Of a stretch of DNA of 64,000 nucleotides, positions 43,657 through 52,471 are shown piece by piece. Each line of letters starts with the position of its first letter. The stretch's first letter is position 1. The stretch lies in the NCBI GenBank assembly GCA_016219545.1, contig JACRMH010000016.1:1-64000 (forward strand). Direction: 5' to 3'. The position numbers and the translations under genes are program-made. Source of the DNA: Chloroflexota bacterium. Lineage in GTDB: Bacteria > Chloroflexota > Anaerolineae > Anaerolineales > Villigracilaceae. The notes beneath the pieces are model-generated. The model did no database searches. It was given only the letters and a program-made list of their open reading frames with translations, and was not told the origin of the DNA.

Positions 43657-45420
43657 TTATTCAAATTTAATATGCAACTCTTTCAACTGCTTCGGCTCAA
43701 CCGCAGATGGCGCGTCTGCCATCACATCGCGTCCCGCTTGATTCTTGGGGAAGGCAATCACTTCGCGGATATTGGGTTCGTCCGCGAGGAGCATGACGAG
43801 ACGGTCTATGCCAGGAGCCATGCCGCCGTGTGGGGGAGCGCCGTACTCGAACGCTTCTAGCATGTGTCCAAACTTGGCTTGAATATCTTCATCACTCAGC
43901 CCAAGCATCTGGAACATCTTCATTTGGATGTCGCGGCGATGAATACGAATGGAGCCTGATGCAGTCTCGTAGCCGTTGCAAACCATGTCGTACGCGTCGG
44001 ATAATACTTCGCCAGGGTCGGTGTCGAACTTGGGAAGGTCTTCCATTTTTGGCATAGTGAAAGGATGATGCTCAGACTCCCAAGCTTTGGATTCTTCGTT
44101 ATATGCGAAGAACGGAAAGTCCACGACCCATGCGAACGCCATCATATCTTTGTCTGCAAGATTTAATTTATCGCGGAACCACAGGCGCAGCCCGCCCAAC
44201 ACTTTGTTGGCAACTTTACGTTCATCTGTTGCGAAGACGATGAGATCACCGACTCCTGCTCCCGTTTTGGATTTCAACGCTTCGACTTCTTCCGTCGTCA
44301 CAAACTTTGCCGCGCTTCCTTTCACGCCTTCGGCTGTTATGGCGATGGTGGGCATTCCCTTCGCTCCGAGAGTCTTCGCGACTTCTGTGAGCGCATCTAC
44401 TTCCTTGCGTGACATGTCCGCGCTGCGGGGGGCGACAATGCATTTGATCACGCCGCCAGCTGCGAGCGCAGATTGAAATACTTTGAATTCACTCTTCGCA
44501 AAAATGTCAGAGACATCGATCAATTCCATGCCGAAGCGCAAGTCGGGTTTATCCGACCCATATTTTTCCAGCACTTCAAGATACGAGAATTTCGGCCACG
44601 GCGCTGAAAGTAACTTCTTATTCGGTGTCACGGCAGGAATCATTTTGGTGAACAGATCTTCAACCAACGCCAGCACATCATCACGATGGACAAAGGACAT
44701 TTCAAGGTCGAGTTGCGTGAACTCAGGCTGACGGTCACCGCGCAGGTCTTCATCACGGAAACAGCGCGCGATCTGGAAATACTTGTCCATGCCGGCCACC
44801 ATCAGAAGTTGCTTCAATTGTTGCGGAGACTGTGGTAGGGCGTAGAACTGTCCGGGAAAAACGCGGGAAGGGACGAGGTAATCGCGCGCGCCTTCGGGCG
44901 TAGCCTTGAACATAATCGGCGTTTCGATCTCGATGAAACCTTGCTCGTCAAGATAGTCACGCATGAACTTAATCACCTTGTGACGCAGAACCATGTTGCG
45001 GGTCATGCGTTCGCGGCGCAGGTCGAGGTAGCGATATTTGAGGCGTGTGTTTTCGTCGGCCAGGTCTGTATCCGTGCTGACCATGAAGGGCAGAGTCTTT
45101 GCGGGATTGAGAACAGTCACATTTTTCGCGATGATCTCGATCTCGCCTGTTTCCATTTTGGGATTAGCCATACCATCGGGGCGCTTTTGGACAATGCCTT
45201 CAATTTGCAGTACCCATTCAAAGCGGACATTGGATACTACGTCTAATGTTTCTTTGGCCAAGTCTGGATTTATGGTCACTTGAATGATGCCTGTGCGGTC
45301 ACGCAGGTCAAAAAATGCCACGCCGCCGTGATCGCGTCGTCGGTGAACCCAGCCGGAAAGCGTGACGGTTTGTCCCGCGTGGCTGGCACGTAATTCTCCA
45401 CAAGTATGAGTTCTATACAT
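43657..45420 (-). CDS. aspS: Aspartyl-tRNA synthetase, probably non-discriminating
   Basis: A 587-residue bacterial-type class II synthetase: N-terminal OB anticodon domain ([21 protein letters not shown]), motif 2 ([18 protein letters not shown]), the bacterial GAD insertion, and motif 3 ([14 protein letters not shown]). His31 (in RRRDHGG) and Gly83 (in RPDG) match the residues linked with relaxed tRNA(Asn) recognition in Pseudomonas aeruginosa AspRS, whereas E. coli has Leu and Lys there. With gatA, gatB and gatC nearby, this points to Asn-tRNA synthesis by transamidation. The ATG at 45420 is preferred to the longer frame. Transcription probably starts near 45697 after an extended -10, giving a long leader. 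Confidence 0.95.
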   Translation of the reverse strand: MYRTHTCGELRASHAGQTVTLSGWVHRRRDHGGVAFFDLRDRTGIIQVTINPDLAKETLDVVSNVRFEWVLQIEGIVQKRPDGMANPKMETGEIEIIAKNVTVLNPAKTLPFMVSTDTDLADENTRLKYRYLDLRRERMTRNMVLRHKVIKFMRDYLDEQGFIEIETPIMFKATPEGARDYLVPSRVFPGQFYALPQSPQQLKQLLMVAGMDKYFQIARCFRDEDLRGDRQPEFTQLDLEMSFVHRDDVLALVEDLFTKMIPAVTPNKKLLSAPWPKFSYLEVLEKYGSDKPDLRFGMELIDVSDIFAKSEFKVFQSALAAGGVIKCIVAPRSADMSRKEVDALTEVAKTLGAKGMPTIAITAEGVKGSAAKFVTTEEVEALKSKTGAGVGDLIVFATDERKVANKVLGGLRLWFRDKLNLADKDMMAFAWVVDFPFFAYNEESKAWESEHHPFTMPKMEDLPKFDTDPGEVLSDAYDMVCNGYETASGSIRIHRRDIQMKMFQMLGLSDEDIQAKFGHMLEAFEYGAPPHGGMAPGIDRLVMLLADEPNIREVIAFPKNQAGRDVMADAPSAVEPKQLKELHIKFE

Positions 45421-45441
45421 AATGCGCCTCCAGTTATTTTT

Positions 45442-45539
45442 TACCACGAAGTACACTAAGGTGCACTAAGAAAAGCTGAGAGGAGTCTTCACGTTGAGCA
45501 TTTCTCCCGCCTTTGTGCTCTTCGTGTCCTTCGTGGTTA
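45442..45539. repeat. CACGAAGG-type inverted repeat (copy 2)
   Basis: TACCACGAAGTACACTAAGG at one end and GTGTCCTTCGTGGTTA at the other. It lies in the presumed aspS leader. Confidence 0.65.
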
Positions 45540-45556
45540 AAGATTTAGATAAAATA

Positions 45557-45586
45557 AATCGCCCTTCGCGTTAGCGTCGGGCGATT
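45557..45586 (-). promoter_or_regulatory. Hairpin in the aspS leader
   Basis: AATCGCCC pairs with GGGCGATT, with an inner CGC-GTTA-GCG stem. In the aspS direction it is followed by TTATTTTATC, so it could act as an attenuator; in a divergent gap it cannot end either neighbouring gene. Confidence 0.45.
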
Positions 45587-45703
45587 GGTTTTCACTTGAG
45601 TTATCTGTCAACCAGCAAAGCTTCGCCCAACGATACAGGGATCGTCATTATTATTGTTATTATTATCATTGGCGAAGTTGAAATTGGACTGCATAGTGGC
45701 GGT

Positions 45704-45712
45704 ATTATAGCA
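45704..45712 (-). promoter_or_regulatory. Extended -10 promoter of aspS
   Basis: Minus strand TGCTATAAT matches TGnTATAAT. No good -35 is seen. It would produce a leader of about 280 bases. Confidence 0.45.
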
Positions 45713-45832
45713 CAAAGATTTGACTCATTTCCCTCGAAACAGAATCAACTTCCCGTTAAGCATGAATTGTCGCTGGTTGTGTAGGAAAAACCAGAAGGTT
45801 GATGCATCCCTGTCACTTTCGGAAATGTCAAG

Positions 45833-45861
45833 TTGTCTTAAGTCCAGCCGACCTGTATAAT
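45833..45861 (+). promoter_or_regulatory. Promoter of the AOR-aminotransferase cluster
   Basis: TTGTCT, exactly 17 bases, TATAAT, placing the start about 25 bases before the first AOR ATG. Confidence 0.65.
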
Positions 45862-45890
45862 TGCAAAAAACTTATCCTATGGAGGACGCC

Positions 45891-47798
45891 ATGCCCAACG
45901 GTTATAACGGAAAGATTTTGCACGTTGACCTCACAAAAGGCTTGCTGACAGTGGAAGAGCCGAATGATGCTTTTTATCGCAAGTATCTAGGCGGGAGCGC
46001 GATGGGGATGTATTACATTTTGCGCGACATGCCAAAAGGCGCAGGCGCGCTCAGCCCTGAAAATGTGTTGACTCTCTTTACAGGTGTGACCACGGGTGCG
46101 GCGATCTCCGGTCAGAGTCGATTGAATGCAAACGCCAAATCGCCGATCAGCGGCGGCATTGGCGATTCTCAAAGCGGTGGATTTTTTCCTGCCGAGTTGA
46201 AGTTCGCAGGCTTTGATGGAATTGTCCTGAAGGGAAAATCTGCCAAGCCTGTGTATCTGGCGATCATCGAAGGTAAACCCGAACTGCGCGATGCGGCTCA
46301 TTTGATAGGCAAGCTTTCGGGGGAAGTGGACGATATTATTCATAAAGAAGTTGACCCGAAAGCGGAAATCTTACAGCATGGCATCGGAGCGGAAAATGGC
46401 GTCTTGTTCTCGTCGCTGGTGTCCATGTCCAATCGCCATAATGGACGCACAGGCATGGGCTTGGTGATGGCGTCCAAGAATTTGAAGGCCGTTGTGGTAC
46501 GCGGTACGAAGAGAATACAACTTGCCGACCAAAAAGCTCTCGTTGATTTGAATCGCACAGGACCGAAGATTCTCCCTGAGAATGGAGACATGGACGGCCT
46601 AGCCAAGTTCGGTACGGCAGTGGTCGTTTTGTTCAATAACACGCTCGGCACATTGCCGACCCGCAACTATACCGAAGGTCAATTCGAAAGCTGCGAACCG
46701 ATCAGCGGCGAGAAAATGTCCGAGACCATTTTGAAAGAACGCGATACCTGTTACGCCTGCGTTGTGAAATGTAAGCGTGTGGTTGAGATTAAAGAAGGCG
46801 CTTATAAAGTGGATCCGCGTTACGGCGGGCCTGAGTACGAAACGCTTGGTACATTTGGTTCCTACTGCGGAGTCAGTGACCTCGCGGCGGTTTCAATGGC
46901 GAATCAAATTTGCAATGAATATGCAGTGGATACCATCGCCGCCGGCGCGACCATTGCATTTGCAATGGAATGTTATGAGAAGGGCATCATTAGTAAAGAG
47001 CAAGCGGGCGGACTTGATCTCAAGTTTGGCAATGCCGATGCGATGGTCAAGGCTTTGTATATGCTTGTCAAAGGTGAAGGTGAATTCGGCAAGACCCTTG
47101 GCTTGGGTTCTGAACGCGCTGCGAAAGTTTGGGGCAAAGGTTCCGATGAATTCCTCATCACGGTCAAGGGCGCTGAGTCTCCCGCGCACATGCCGCAAGC
47201 CAAGCGCAGTCTCGCGCTGATTTACGCGGTCAATCCTTTCGGCGCGGATCATCAATCCAGCGAGCATGATCCCTATTACGAAGAAGGCATCGGCGATTTC
47301 AACTTGGATCGTCTGAAAGTCATTGGGCTCGGTTCGCCGCAGCCCGCGTACAGTCTCACTGAAGAGAAGGTTCGCTTCGCATATGAGTCAGAAGTCTTTT
47401 ACTCGATGATGGACTCGGCTGAACTCTGTCAGTTCGTGTACGGTCCCACATGGACTCTCTACGGGCCGAATGAAACCGTCGAGATGATGAAGGCAGTCAC
47501 CGGCTGGGACTTGACCGTTGAAGAATTAATGACAGTCGGCCGCCGCCGCCTTGATCTCTTCCGCACCTTCAATGCCCGCGAGGGACTCGGCCGCAAGGAT
47601 GACAAACTGCCAAAGAAATTCTTCAAGCAATTGGCAGGGACTGGCCCGACAGCGGGCTTCGCTCTGACTCACGAGGAAGTTGATTCTGCCATCGATCATT
47701 ACTACAAGCTGTCAGGATACACGTCCGATGGCGTACCAACCCGCGAAACCTTGAAGAAGCACGATCTGGAATGGGCGGCGGAGTATTTGCCGGCGTAA
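45891..47798 (+). CDS. aor: Aldehyde:ferredoxin oxidoreductase (tungsten), first copy
   Basis: A 635-residue AOR-family enzyme. The N-terminal domain has GYNGKILHVDLT, the pterin-binding GRTGMGLVMASKNLKAVVV block, the 4Fe-4S ligands CYACVVKC (C-x2-C-x3-C) with a distal Cys in AELCQFVYG, and RYGGPEYETLGTFGSYCGV near the pterin site. It would oxidise an aldehyde to an acid and reduce ferredoxin, using a tungstopterin cofactor. The ATG at 45891 has GGAGG seven bases upstream. It heads a four-gene same-strand cluster with two class III aminotransferases and a second AOR. The substrate is unknown. Confidence 0.92.
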   Translation: MPNGYNGKILHVDLTKGLLTVEEPNDAFYRKYLGGSAMGMYYILRDMPKGAGALSPENVLTLFTGVTTGAAISGQSRLNANAKSPISGGIGDSQSGGFFPAELKFAGFDGIVLKGKSAKPVYLAIIEGKPELRDAAHLIGKLSGEVDDIIHKEVDPKAEILQHGIGAENGVLFSSLVSMSNRHNGRTGMGLVMASKNLKAVVVRGTKRIQLADQKALVDLNRTGPKILPENGDMDGLAKFGTAVVVLFNNTLGTLPTRNYTEGQFESCEPISGEKMSETILKERDTCYACVVKCKRVVEIKEGAYKVDPRYGGPEYETLGTFGSYCGVSDLAAVSMANQICNEYAVDTIAAGATIAFAMECYEKGIISKEQAGGLDLKFGNADAMVKALYMLVKGEGEFGKTLGLGSERAAKVWGKGSDEFLITVKGAESPAHMPQAKRSLALIYAVNPFGADHQSSEHDPYYEEGIGDFNLDRLKVIGLGSPQPAYSLTEEKVRFAYESEVFYSMMDSAELCQFVYGPTWTLYGPNETVEMMKAVTGWDLTVEELMTVGRRRLDLFRTFNAREGLGRKDDKLPKKFFKQLAGTGPTAGFALTHEEVDSAIDHYYKLSGYTSDGVPTRETLKKHDLEWAAEYLPA

Positions 47799-47818
47799 GG
47801 GCGAAGAAAAAAGAACTC

Positions 47819-47887
47819 ACCACAGAGAGCACAGAGTCCACAGAGGTTTTCAAGAAAGACTCCGTGCTCTCTGTGACCTCTGTGGTA
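47819..47887. repeat. CACGAAGG-type inverted repeat (copy 3)
   Basis: CCACAGAGAGCACAGAG on the left and CTCTGTGACCTCTGTGG on the right around GAGTCC/TCCGTG. It lies between AOR-1 and aminotransferase 1. Confidence 0.7.
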
Positions 47888-47899
47888 AAAAAGGAAATC

Positions 47900-49183
47900 A
47901 TGACCAATCAATTATTTCAAGACAATGCCTCTCACATGACTCCCGCCTGGAGTCGTATTTTTAATTTCGTTGCGGACCGTGCCGAAGGCGCGTACATCTA
48001 CACGGACGATGGCAAAAAGCTATTAGACTTCACCAGCGGCATTGGCGTGACGAATACCGGACACTGCCATCCAAAAGTTGTTGAAGCGATCCGCGAACAA
48101 GCGGGATTATTCCTGCACGCTCAGGCCAACATCGTTATCCACAAACCGATGTTGCAGCTCATCGAAGAACTCCGCAAGATCGTGCCACCTGGTATTGATA
48201 GTTTTTTCTTTGCAAATTCCGGTGCGGAAGCCTTGGAGAACGCCGTCAAGATTGCGAAGGCAGCCACAGGTAGATCGAACGTGATCGTCTTCAACGGGTC
48301 CTTCCACGGACGCACTCACGCCACCATGGCATTGACAACTTCCAAGACTGGCTATCGCACGGGCTTTGGTCCATTGCCGTCAGGGATTTATGTCTCACCG
48401 TTTCCGTACGCCTTCCATTTGAACATGACCGAAGAAAAAGCATCCGCGTATGCGCTGGAGCAGCTTGAATATTTGCTAGCTTCGCAAACTGCGCCGAAGG
48501 ATACTGCCGCGATCTTGATCGAATCTGTGATGGGTGAAGGCGGATACATTGTCCCGCCGACATCCTTCATGAAAGGTTTGCGCGAGATTTGCGACAAGCA
48601 CGGTATCATGCTGATCTTCGATGAAGTCCAATCTGGTTTTGGACGTACAGGGAAATGGTTCGCACTCGAACACTTTGGGGTTGTCCCCGACATTATCACC
48701 GCAGCAAAGGGGCTTGCCTCCGGTATGCCGCTCTCCGGCGTTTTTAGCCGTACGGAGATCATGAAGAAACTCGATGTTGGTTCCATTGGCGGAACCTATG
48801 GCGGCAACACAGTCGCTTGTGCGGCAGGCGTGGCAACTATCCGCGCGATGAGAGACGAAAAGATGTTGGAGAATGCCACCGAACGCGGCATCCAGCTAAT
48901 GACAGGACTCCGCAAGTATCAGGAAGAATATCCGCAGATCGGCGATGTGCGCGGCAAGGGACTCATGGTCGGCACCGAATTCATCATTGATGGCAGTCAG
49001 GCGAAGGCTAAACAACTGGTCAAGGATGTGATCCATTCCTCCGAAGAAAAAGGCATGTTGCTGCTTTCGTGCGGGACCTACGACAACACCCTGCGCTGGA
49101 TTCCGCCGTTGAATGTGACCAGCCAGCAGATCAATGATGGCTTGAAGATCTTTGGCGAAGCGTTGAAAGAAAACATAAAATAA
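47900..49183 (+). CDS. Class III (omega) aminotransferase, GABA/ornithine type
   Basis: A 427-residue PLP enzyme: FFFANSGAEALENAVKIAK (phosphate cradle), NGSFHGRT, IFDEVQSGFGRTGKWFA (PLP Asp) and the Schiff-base lysine at residue 270 (ITAAKGLASGMPLSG). It resembles 4-aminobutyrate and other omega-amino acid aminotransferases, which produce semialdehydes. That would supply an aldehyde to the flanking AORs. The ATG at 47900 has AAGGAA upstream; the longer frame runs through a repeat. Substrate uncertain. Confidence 0.9.
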   Translation: MTNQLFQDNASHMTPAWSRIFNFVADRAEGAYIYTDDGKKLLDFTSGIGVTNTGHCHPKVVEAIREQAGLFLHAQANIVIHKPMLQLIEELRKIVPPGIDSFFFANSGAEALENAVKIAKAATGRSNVIVFNGSFHGRTHATMALTTSKTGYRTGFGPLPSGIYVSPFPYAFHLNMTEEKASAYALEQLEYLLASQTAPKDTAAILIESVMGEGGYIVPPTSFMKGLREICDKHGIMLIFDEVQSGFGRTGKWFALEHFGVVPDIITAAKGLASGMPLSGVFSRTEIMKKLDVGSIGGTYGGNTVACAAGVATIRAMRDEKMLENATERGIQLMTGLRKYQEEYPQIGDVRGKGLMVGTEFIIDGSQAKAKQLVKDVIHSSEEKGMLLLSCGTYDNTLRWIPPLNVTSQQINDGLKIFGEALKENIK

Positions 49184-49188
49184 ATTGT

Positions 49189-49216
49189 GTTGGGGCGCGA
49201 TATATCGCGCCCCAAC
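49189..49216. repeat. Perfect 28-base palindrome, REP-like (P5)
   Basis: GTTGGGGCGCGATA followed by its exact reverse complement TATCGCGCCCCAAC. The GTTGGGGCG end matches the flank of P3 and P4, with a different core. It lies between the two aminotransferase genes. Confidence 0.75.
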
Positions 49217-49231
49217 GGTTATATAAAAATC

Positions 49232-50590
49232 ATGACCCAATCCCACGACCGAATTAAACTCACACAACTTCTAGAATCTGAAGAACAACTTTTCCATAAG
49301 AACCATCCCAAATCATATGAACTCTATCAGCGCGCGCGCAAGTCCTTGCATGGCGGCGTGCCGATGTTGTGGATGATCCGCTGGGCCGGTTCATTCCCTG
49401 TTTTCGTCAAAGAAGCCAAAGGCGCTCACTTCACTGATGTAGATGAAAATTCCTACATTGATTTTTGCCTTGGGGACACCGGCGCAATGACAGGTCACGC
49501 GCCCGAGGCGACGGTCAAAGCTATTACCGAGCAAATCCAAAAAGGCATTACGCTCATGCTGCCTTATGAAGATGTCATTTGGGTTGGCGAGGAACTCCAA
49601 CGCCGCTTCAAACTTCCGTACTGGCAATTCGCGCTGACTGCTACTGATGCGAATCGATTCGCGTTACGCATGGCGCGGCTCATTACAGGGCGTCCGAAAA
49701 TTCTTGTTTTCAATTATTGTTATCACGGCTCGGTGGATGAAACCTTCATCACGCTCGATGAAGAAGGTACGCCCATGTCGCGCGCCAATAACATGGGTCC
49801 GCAAATTGACCCGCGCGAAACAACCAAGGTCATCGAGTTCAACGACATTGCCTCGCTTGAAACGGCGCTCTCTGCCCGTGATGTGGCCGCTGTCCTCGCC
49901 GAGCCTGCCATGACCAACATTGGCATCATTCATCCCGACCCCGGCTATCATGAGGCTCTGCGTGAATTGACCCGCAAGTACGGGACTTATCTCATCATTG
50001 ATGAGACTCATACCATCTGCACAGGCCCCGGCGGATATAGCGCCTCATTCGGTCTTCAGCCTGATTTCTTAACCCTCGGCAAACCCCTCGCTGGAGGAGT
50101 GCCCGCCGCGATCTATGGTTTCACCGAAGAAGTGTCTCAAGCCTTTACCGCAAAACTTTCAGTGGAAGACTCAGATGTGGGCGGCATCGGCGGGACATTG
50201 GCAGGCAACGCTTTGTCCATTGCGGCGATGAAAGCTACATTGCAATATGTTCTCACGGACGAGTTCTATGCCAAAGCGATAGTCCTTCAAGAACAATTCA
50301 CTGCTGGCATTGAATCAGTCATCAAAGAATTTGAATTGCCGTGGATCGTTAAACGCTTGGGCAATCGCTCCGAGTATTGGTTCCGTCCGAAACCGCCCAA
50401 AAATGGCAGTGAAGCCCATGCAGCAGTGGACCCTGAACTGGACCGCTATATGCATCTCTTCGCCCTCAATCGCGGCATTCTAATGACTCCATTTCATAAC
50501 ATGGCCTTGATCTCACCAGAGACAACTCAAGCCGATGTGGATTATCATACGAAGGTGTTTAGAGAAGCGGTGAAATCTTTATTTCAATAA
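49232..50590 (+). CDS. Class III aminotransferase related to glutamate-1-semialdehyde aminomutase
   Basis: A 452-residue PLP enzyme. It has HGGVPMLWMIRWAGSFPVFV (N-terminal active-site loop), ATDANRFALRMARLITGRPK (in place of the usual N-S-G-x-E/T-A cradle), FNYCYHGSVDETF, IIDETHTICTGPGGY (PLP Asp followed by E-T-H-T instead of E-V) and Schiff-base Lys284 (LTLGKPLAGGVPAAIYG). The overall layout is closer to HemL-type and beta-amino acid aminotransferases than to the preceding gene. It lies between the first aminotransferase and the second AOR. The substrate is unknown; the altered cradle suggests a specialised one. Confidence 0.87.
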   Translation: MTQSHDRIKLTQLLESEEQLFHKNHPKSYELYQRARKSLHGGVPMLWMIRWAGSFPVFVKEAKGAHFTDVDENSYIDFCLGDTGAMTGHAPEATVKAITEQIQKGITLMLPYEDVIWVGEELQRRFKLPYWQFALTATDANRFALRMARLITGRPKILVFNYCYHGSVDETFITLDEEGTPMSRANNMGPQIDPRETTKVIEFNDIASLETALSARDVAAVLAEPAMTNIGIIHPDPGYHEALRELTRKYGTYLIIDETHTICTGPGGYSASFGLQPDFLTLGKPLAGGVPAAIYGFTEEVSQAFTAKLSVEDSDVGGIGGTLAGNALSIAAMKATLQYVLTDEFYAKAIVLQEQFTAGIESVIKEFELPWIVKRLGNRSEYWFRPKPPKNGSEAHAAVDPELDRYMHLFALNRGILMTPFHNMALISPETTQADVDYHTKVFREAVKSLFQ

Positions 50591-50592
50591 CA

Positions 50593-50681
50593 CATCATTG
50601 CGAGGAGGGCGTTAGCCCGACGAAGCAATCTCCGACACTATTGGGAGATTGCTTCACTCACTATCGTTCGCTCGCAATGAC
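50593..50681. repeat. Dispersed inverted repeat, family A (copy 3)
   Basis: CATCATTGCGAGGAGGGCG and CGCTCGCAATGACGG ends, with GAAGCAATCTCC and GGGAGATTGCTTC arms forming the centre. It lies between aminotransferase 2 and AOR-2. Confidence 0.72.
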
Positions 50682-50695
50682 GGATGGAGTTAATA

Positions 50696-52423
50696 ATGGC
50701 AGATCACAAATCTCAAATCTGGCGCGTCAATGTGCGCGAGCAAACCCTAAAAATAGAACCCATTCCGCAAACATGGGAACGCCTCGGTGGTCGCGGACTG
50801 CTTGCACGCATCCTGCTCGATGAGGTGGACCCAAAATGTGATCCACTTGGCGCGGGGAATAAACTCATCTTTGCGCCGGGACTGCTGGTCGGGCATATGC
50901 TTTCCTCGACGGACAGAATTTCCATTGGAGGAAAATCTCCATTAACAGGTGGAATCAAAGAAGCCAACGCAGGCGGGCGGACAGGGTATCACATGGCCTT
51001 TATGGGAATCCATGCGTTGATTATCGAAGATGCCCCAAAGGAAGATGGTTATTGGGTTTTGCATCTGTCATTGACTGGAGCGAAATGGGAAAAGGCGGAT
51101 GATCTTGTTGGCGTTGGGGTTTACGAAACCACGCCAAAACTTTTGGAAAAATATGGCGACAAGGTAGCCATTGCATTGATCGGTCCCGGCGGCGAAATGA
51201 GGATGAAGTCCGCGGGGATCCAGAATATTGATAAGGACAGAATCCCTTCACGCATTGCCGCTCGCGGCGGACTCGGCGCGGTGATGGGCTCGAAGGGATT
51301 AAAAGCCATAGTGTTTGACCATGCTGGTGGGCAGAAACCAGCCATCGTCGAGCCTGAAGCGTTTAAAGTCGCACAGAAAGATTACACCGCATCGGTCATG
51401 AATCATCCGCAGTCGGTCACGTATCGTGATTATGGCACGGCCGCCATGGCGCAAATGACCCAGCGTTTCGCGGCGCTGCCGGCGCACAATTTTTCGCGCG
51501 GCACATTTGATCATGTGGAGGCGATCAGCGGTGAGACTTTGCGCGAGTTCACGTTGACTCGCGGCAAGCCTTCTGACCCTGCTCATGCCTGCATGGCGGG
51601 TTGCACGATCAAATGCTCGAATGTCTTTGGCGGCGAGGATGGCAAGGTGATCGTGTCGCCGCTTGAGTATGAAACGATCGGGCTGATGGGTACGAACCTC
51701 GACATTGACTCACTGGATTCGATTGGCCGCCTGAATTGGCAGGTCAACGACCTTGGTTTGGATTCGATTGAGATCGGTGGTTCGCTCGGTGTTGCCGCCG
51801 AGGCGGGACTCATGCGCTGGGGCAATGAAGAAGATGCGATGAAGTTGATTAATGAAATTCGTGCTGGGACTGAATTGGGTCACATCCTCGGCGATGGTGC
51901 GGTGACAGTTGGTAAAAAATATAATATTGAGCACGTGCCTGCTGTGAAGGGACAAGCCATGTCTGCGTATGAACCGCGCTCCATTAAAGGAACTGGCGTG
52001 ACCTTTGCCACATCGCCTCAGGGCGCTGACCATACTTGCGGATTGACGATTCGCGCGCAGGTCAACCACCTCGACCCGACCCAACAAAAGGACGCTTCGC
52101 TTAATGCCCAATTGAATATGGCAGGCTATGACACCATTGGCGCTTGCATCTTTGCAGGCTTTGGGTATGCCGCCACTCCCGATGGGGTGGTGAAACGGTT
52201 ATTGAAGGCACGTTATGGTTGGGACGACCTGCCCGATAATATTTTGCAGGACCTTGGCAAACAGACCATCAAGATGGAACGCGCGTTCAACAAGCGTGCA
52301 GGCTTCACCGCCAAAGATGACCGCATCCCTGAATGGATGATGAAGGAAGCCATCCCCGAGAATGGCTCGGTCTTTGATGTGAGCGAAGAAGTGTTGGACC
52401 ACATTTTTGACGGGATCGAATAA
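50696..52423 (+). CDS. Aldehyde:ferredoxin oxidoreductase family protein, second copy
   Basis: A 575-residue AOR-family protein, clearly diverged from the first. It has SQIWRVNVREQTLKIE, a GGRGLLAR loop, the pterin block AARGGLGAVMGSKGLKAIVF, and LEYETIGLMGTNLDI. Its iron-sulfur cysteines are spaced C-x3-C-x3-C (ACMAGCTIKC) instead of C-x2-C-x3-C, with the distal Cys in TIGACIFAG. Likely another aldehyde oxidoreductase. The ATG at 50696 has GGAG upstream and lies after a family A repeat. It ends just before a strong terminator. Confidence 0.87.
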   Translation: MADHKSQIWRVNVREQTLKIEPIPQTWERLGGRGLLARILLDEVDPKCDPLGAGNKLIFAPGLLVGHMLSSTDRISIGGKSPLTGGIKEANAGGRTGYHMAFMGIHALIIEDAPKEDGYWVLHLSLTGAKWEKADDLVGVGVYETTPKLLEKYGDKVAIALIGPGGEMRMKSAGIQNIDKDRIPSRIAARGGLGAVMGSKGLKAIVFDHAGGQKPAIVEPEAFKVAQKDYTASVMNHPQSVTYRDYGTAAMAQMTQRFAALPAHNFSRGTFDHVEAISGETLREFTLTRGKPSDPAHACMAGCTIKCSNVFGGEDGKVIVSPLEYETIGLMGTNLDIDSLDSIGRLNWQVNDLGLDSIEIGGSLGVAAEAGLMRWGNEEDAMKLINEIRAGTELGHILGDGAVTVGKKYNIEHVPAVKGQAMSAYEPRSIKGTGVTFATSPQGADHTCGLTIRAQVNHLDPTQQKDASLNAQLNMAGYDTIGACIFAGFGYAATPDGVVKRLLKARYGWDDLPDNILQDLGKQTIKMERAFNKRAGFTAKDDRIPEWMMKEAIPENGSVFDVSEEVLDHIFDGIE

Positions 52424-52428
52424 ATCAG

Positions 52429-52455
52429 AAACGCCCCTGTAAAGGGGCGTTTTGT
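52429..52455 (+). terminator. Rho-independent terminator of the AOR cluster
   Basis: AAACGCCCCT pairs with AGGGGCGTTT across GTAA, followed by TGTTT. Confidence 0.9.
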
Positions 52456-52471
52456 TTGATAGGCAATATAT

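Noticed and set aside
45420..45712. T-box riboswitch in the aspS leader
   Set aside because: No TGGNACCGCG-type antiterminator word is present on the transcript strand.
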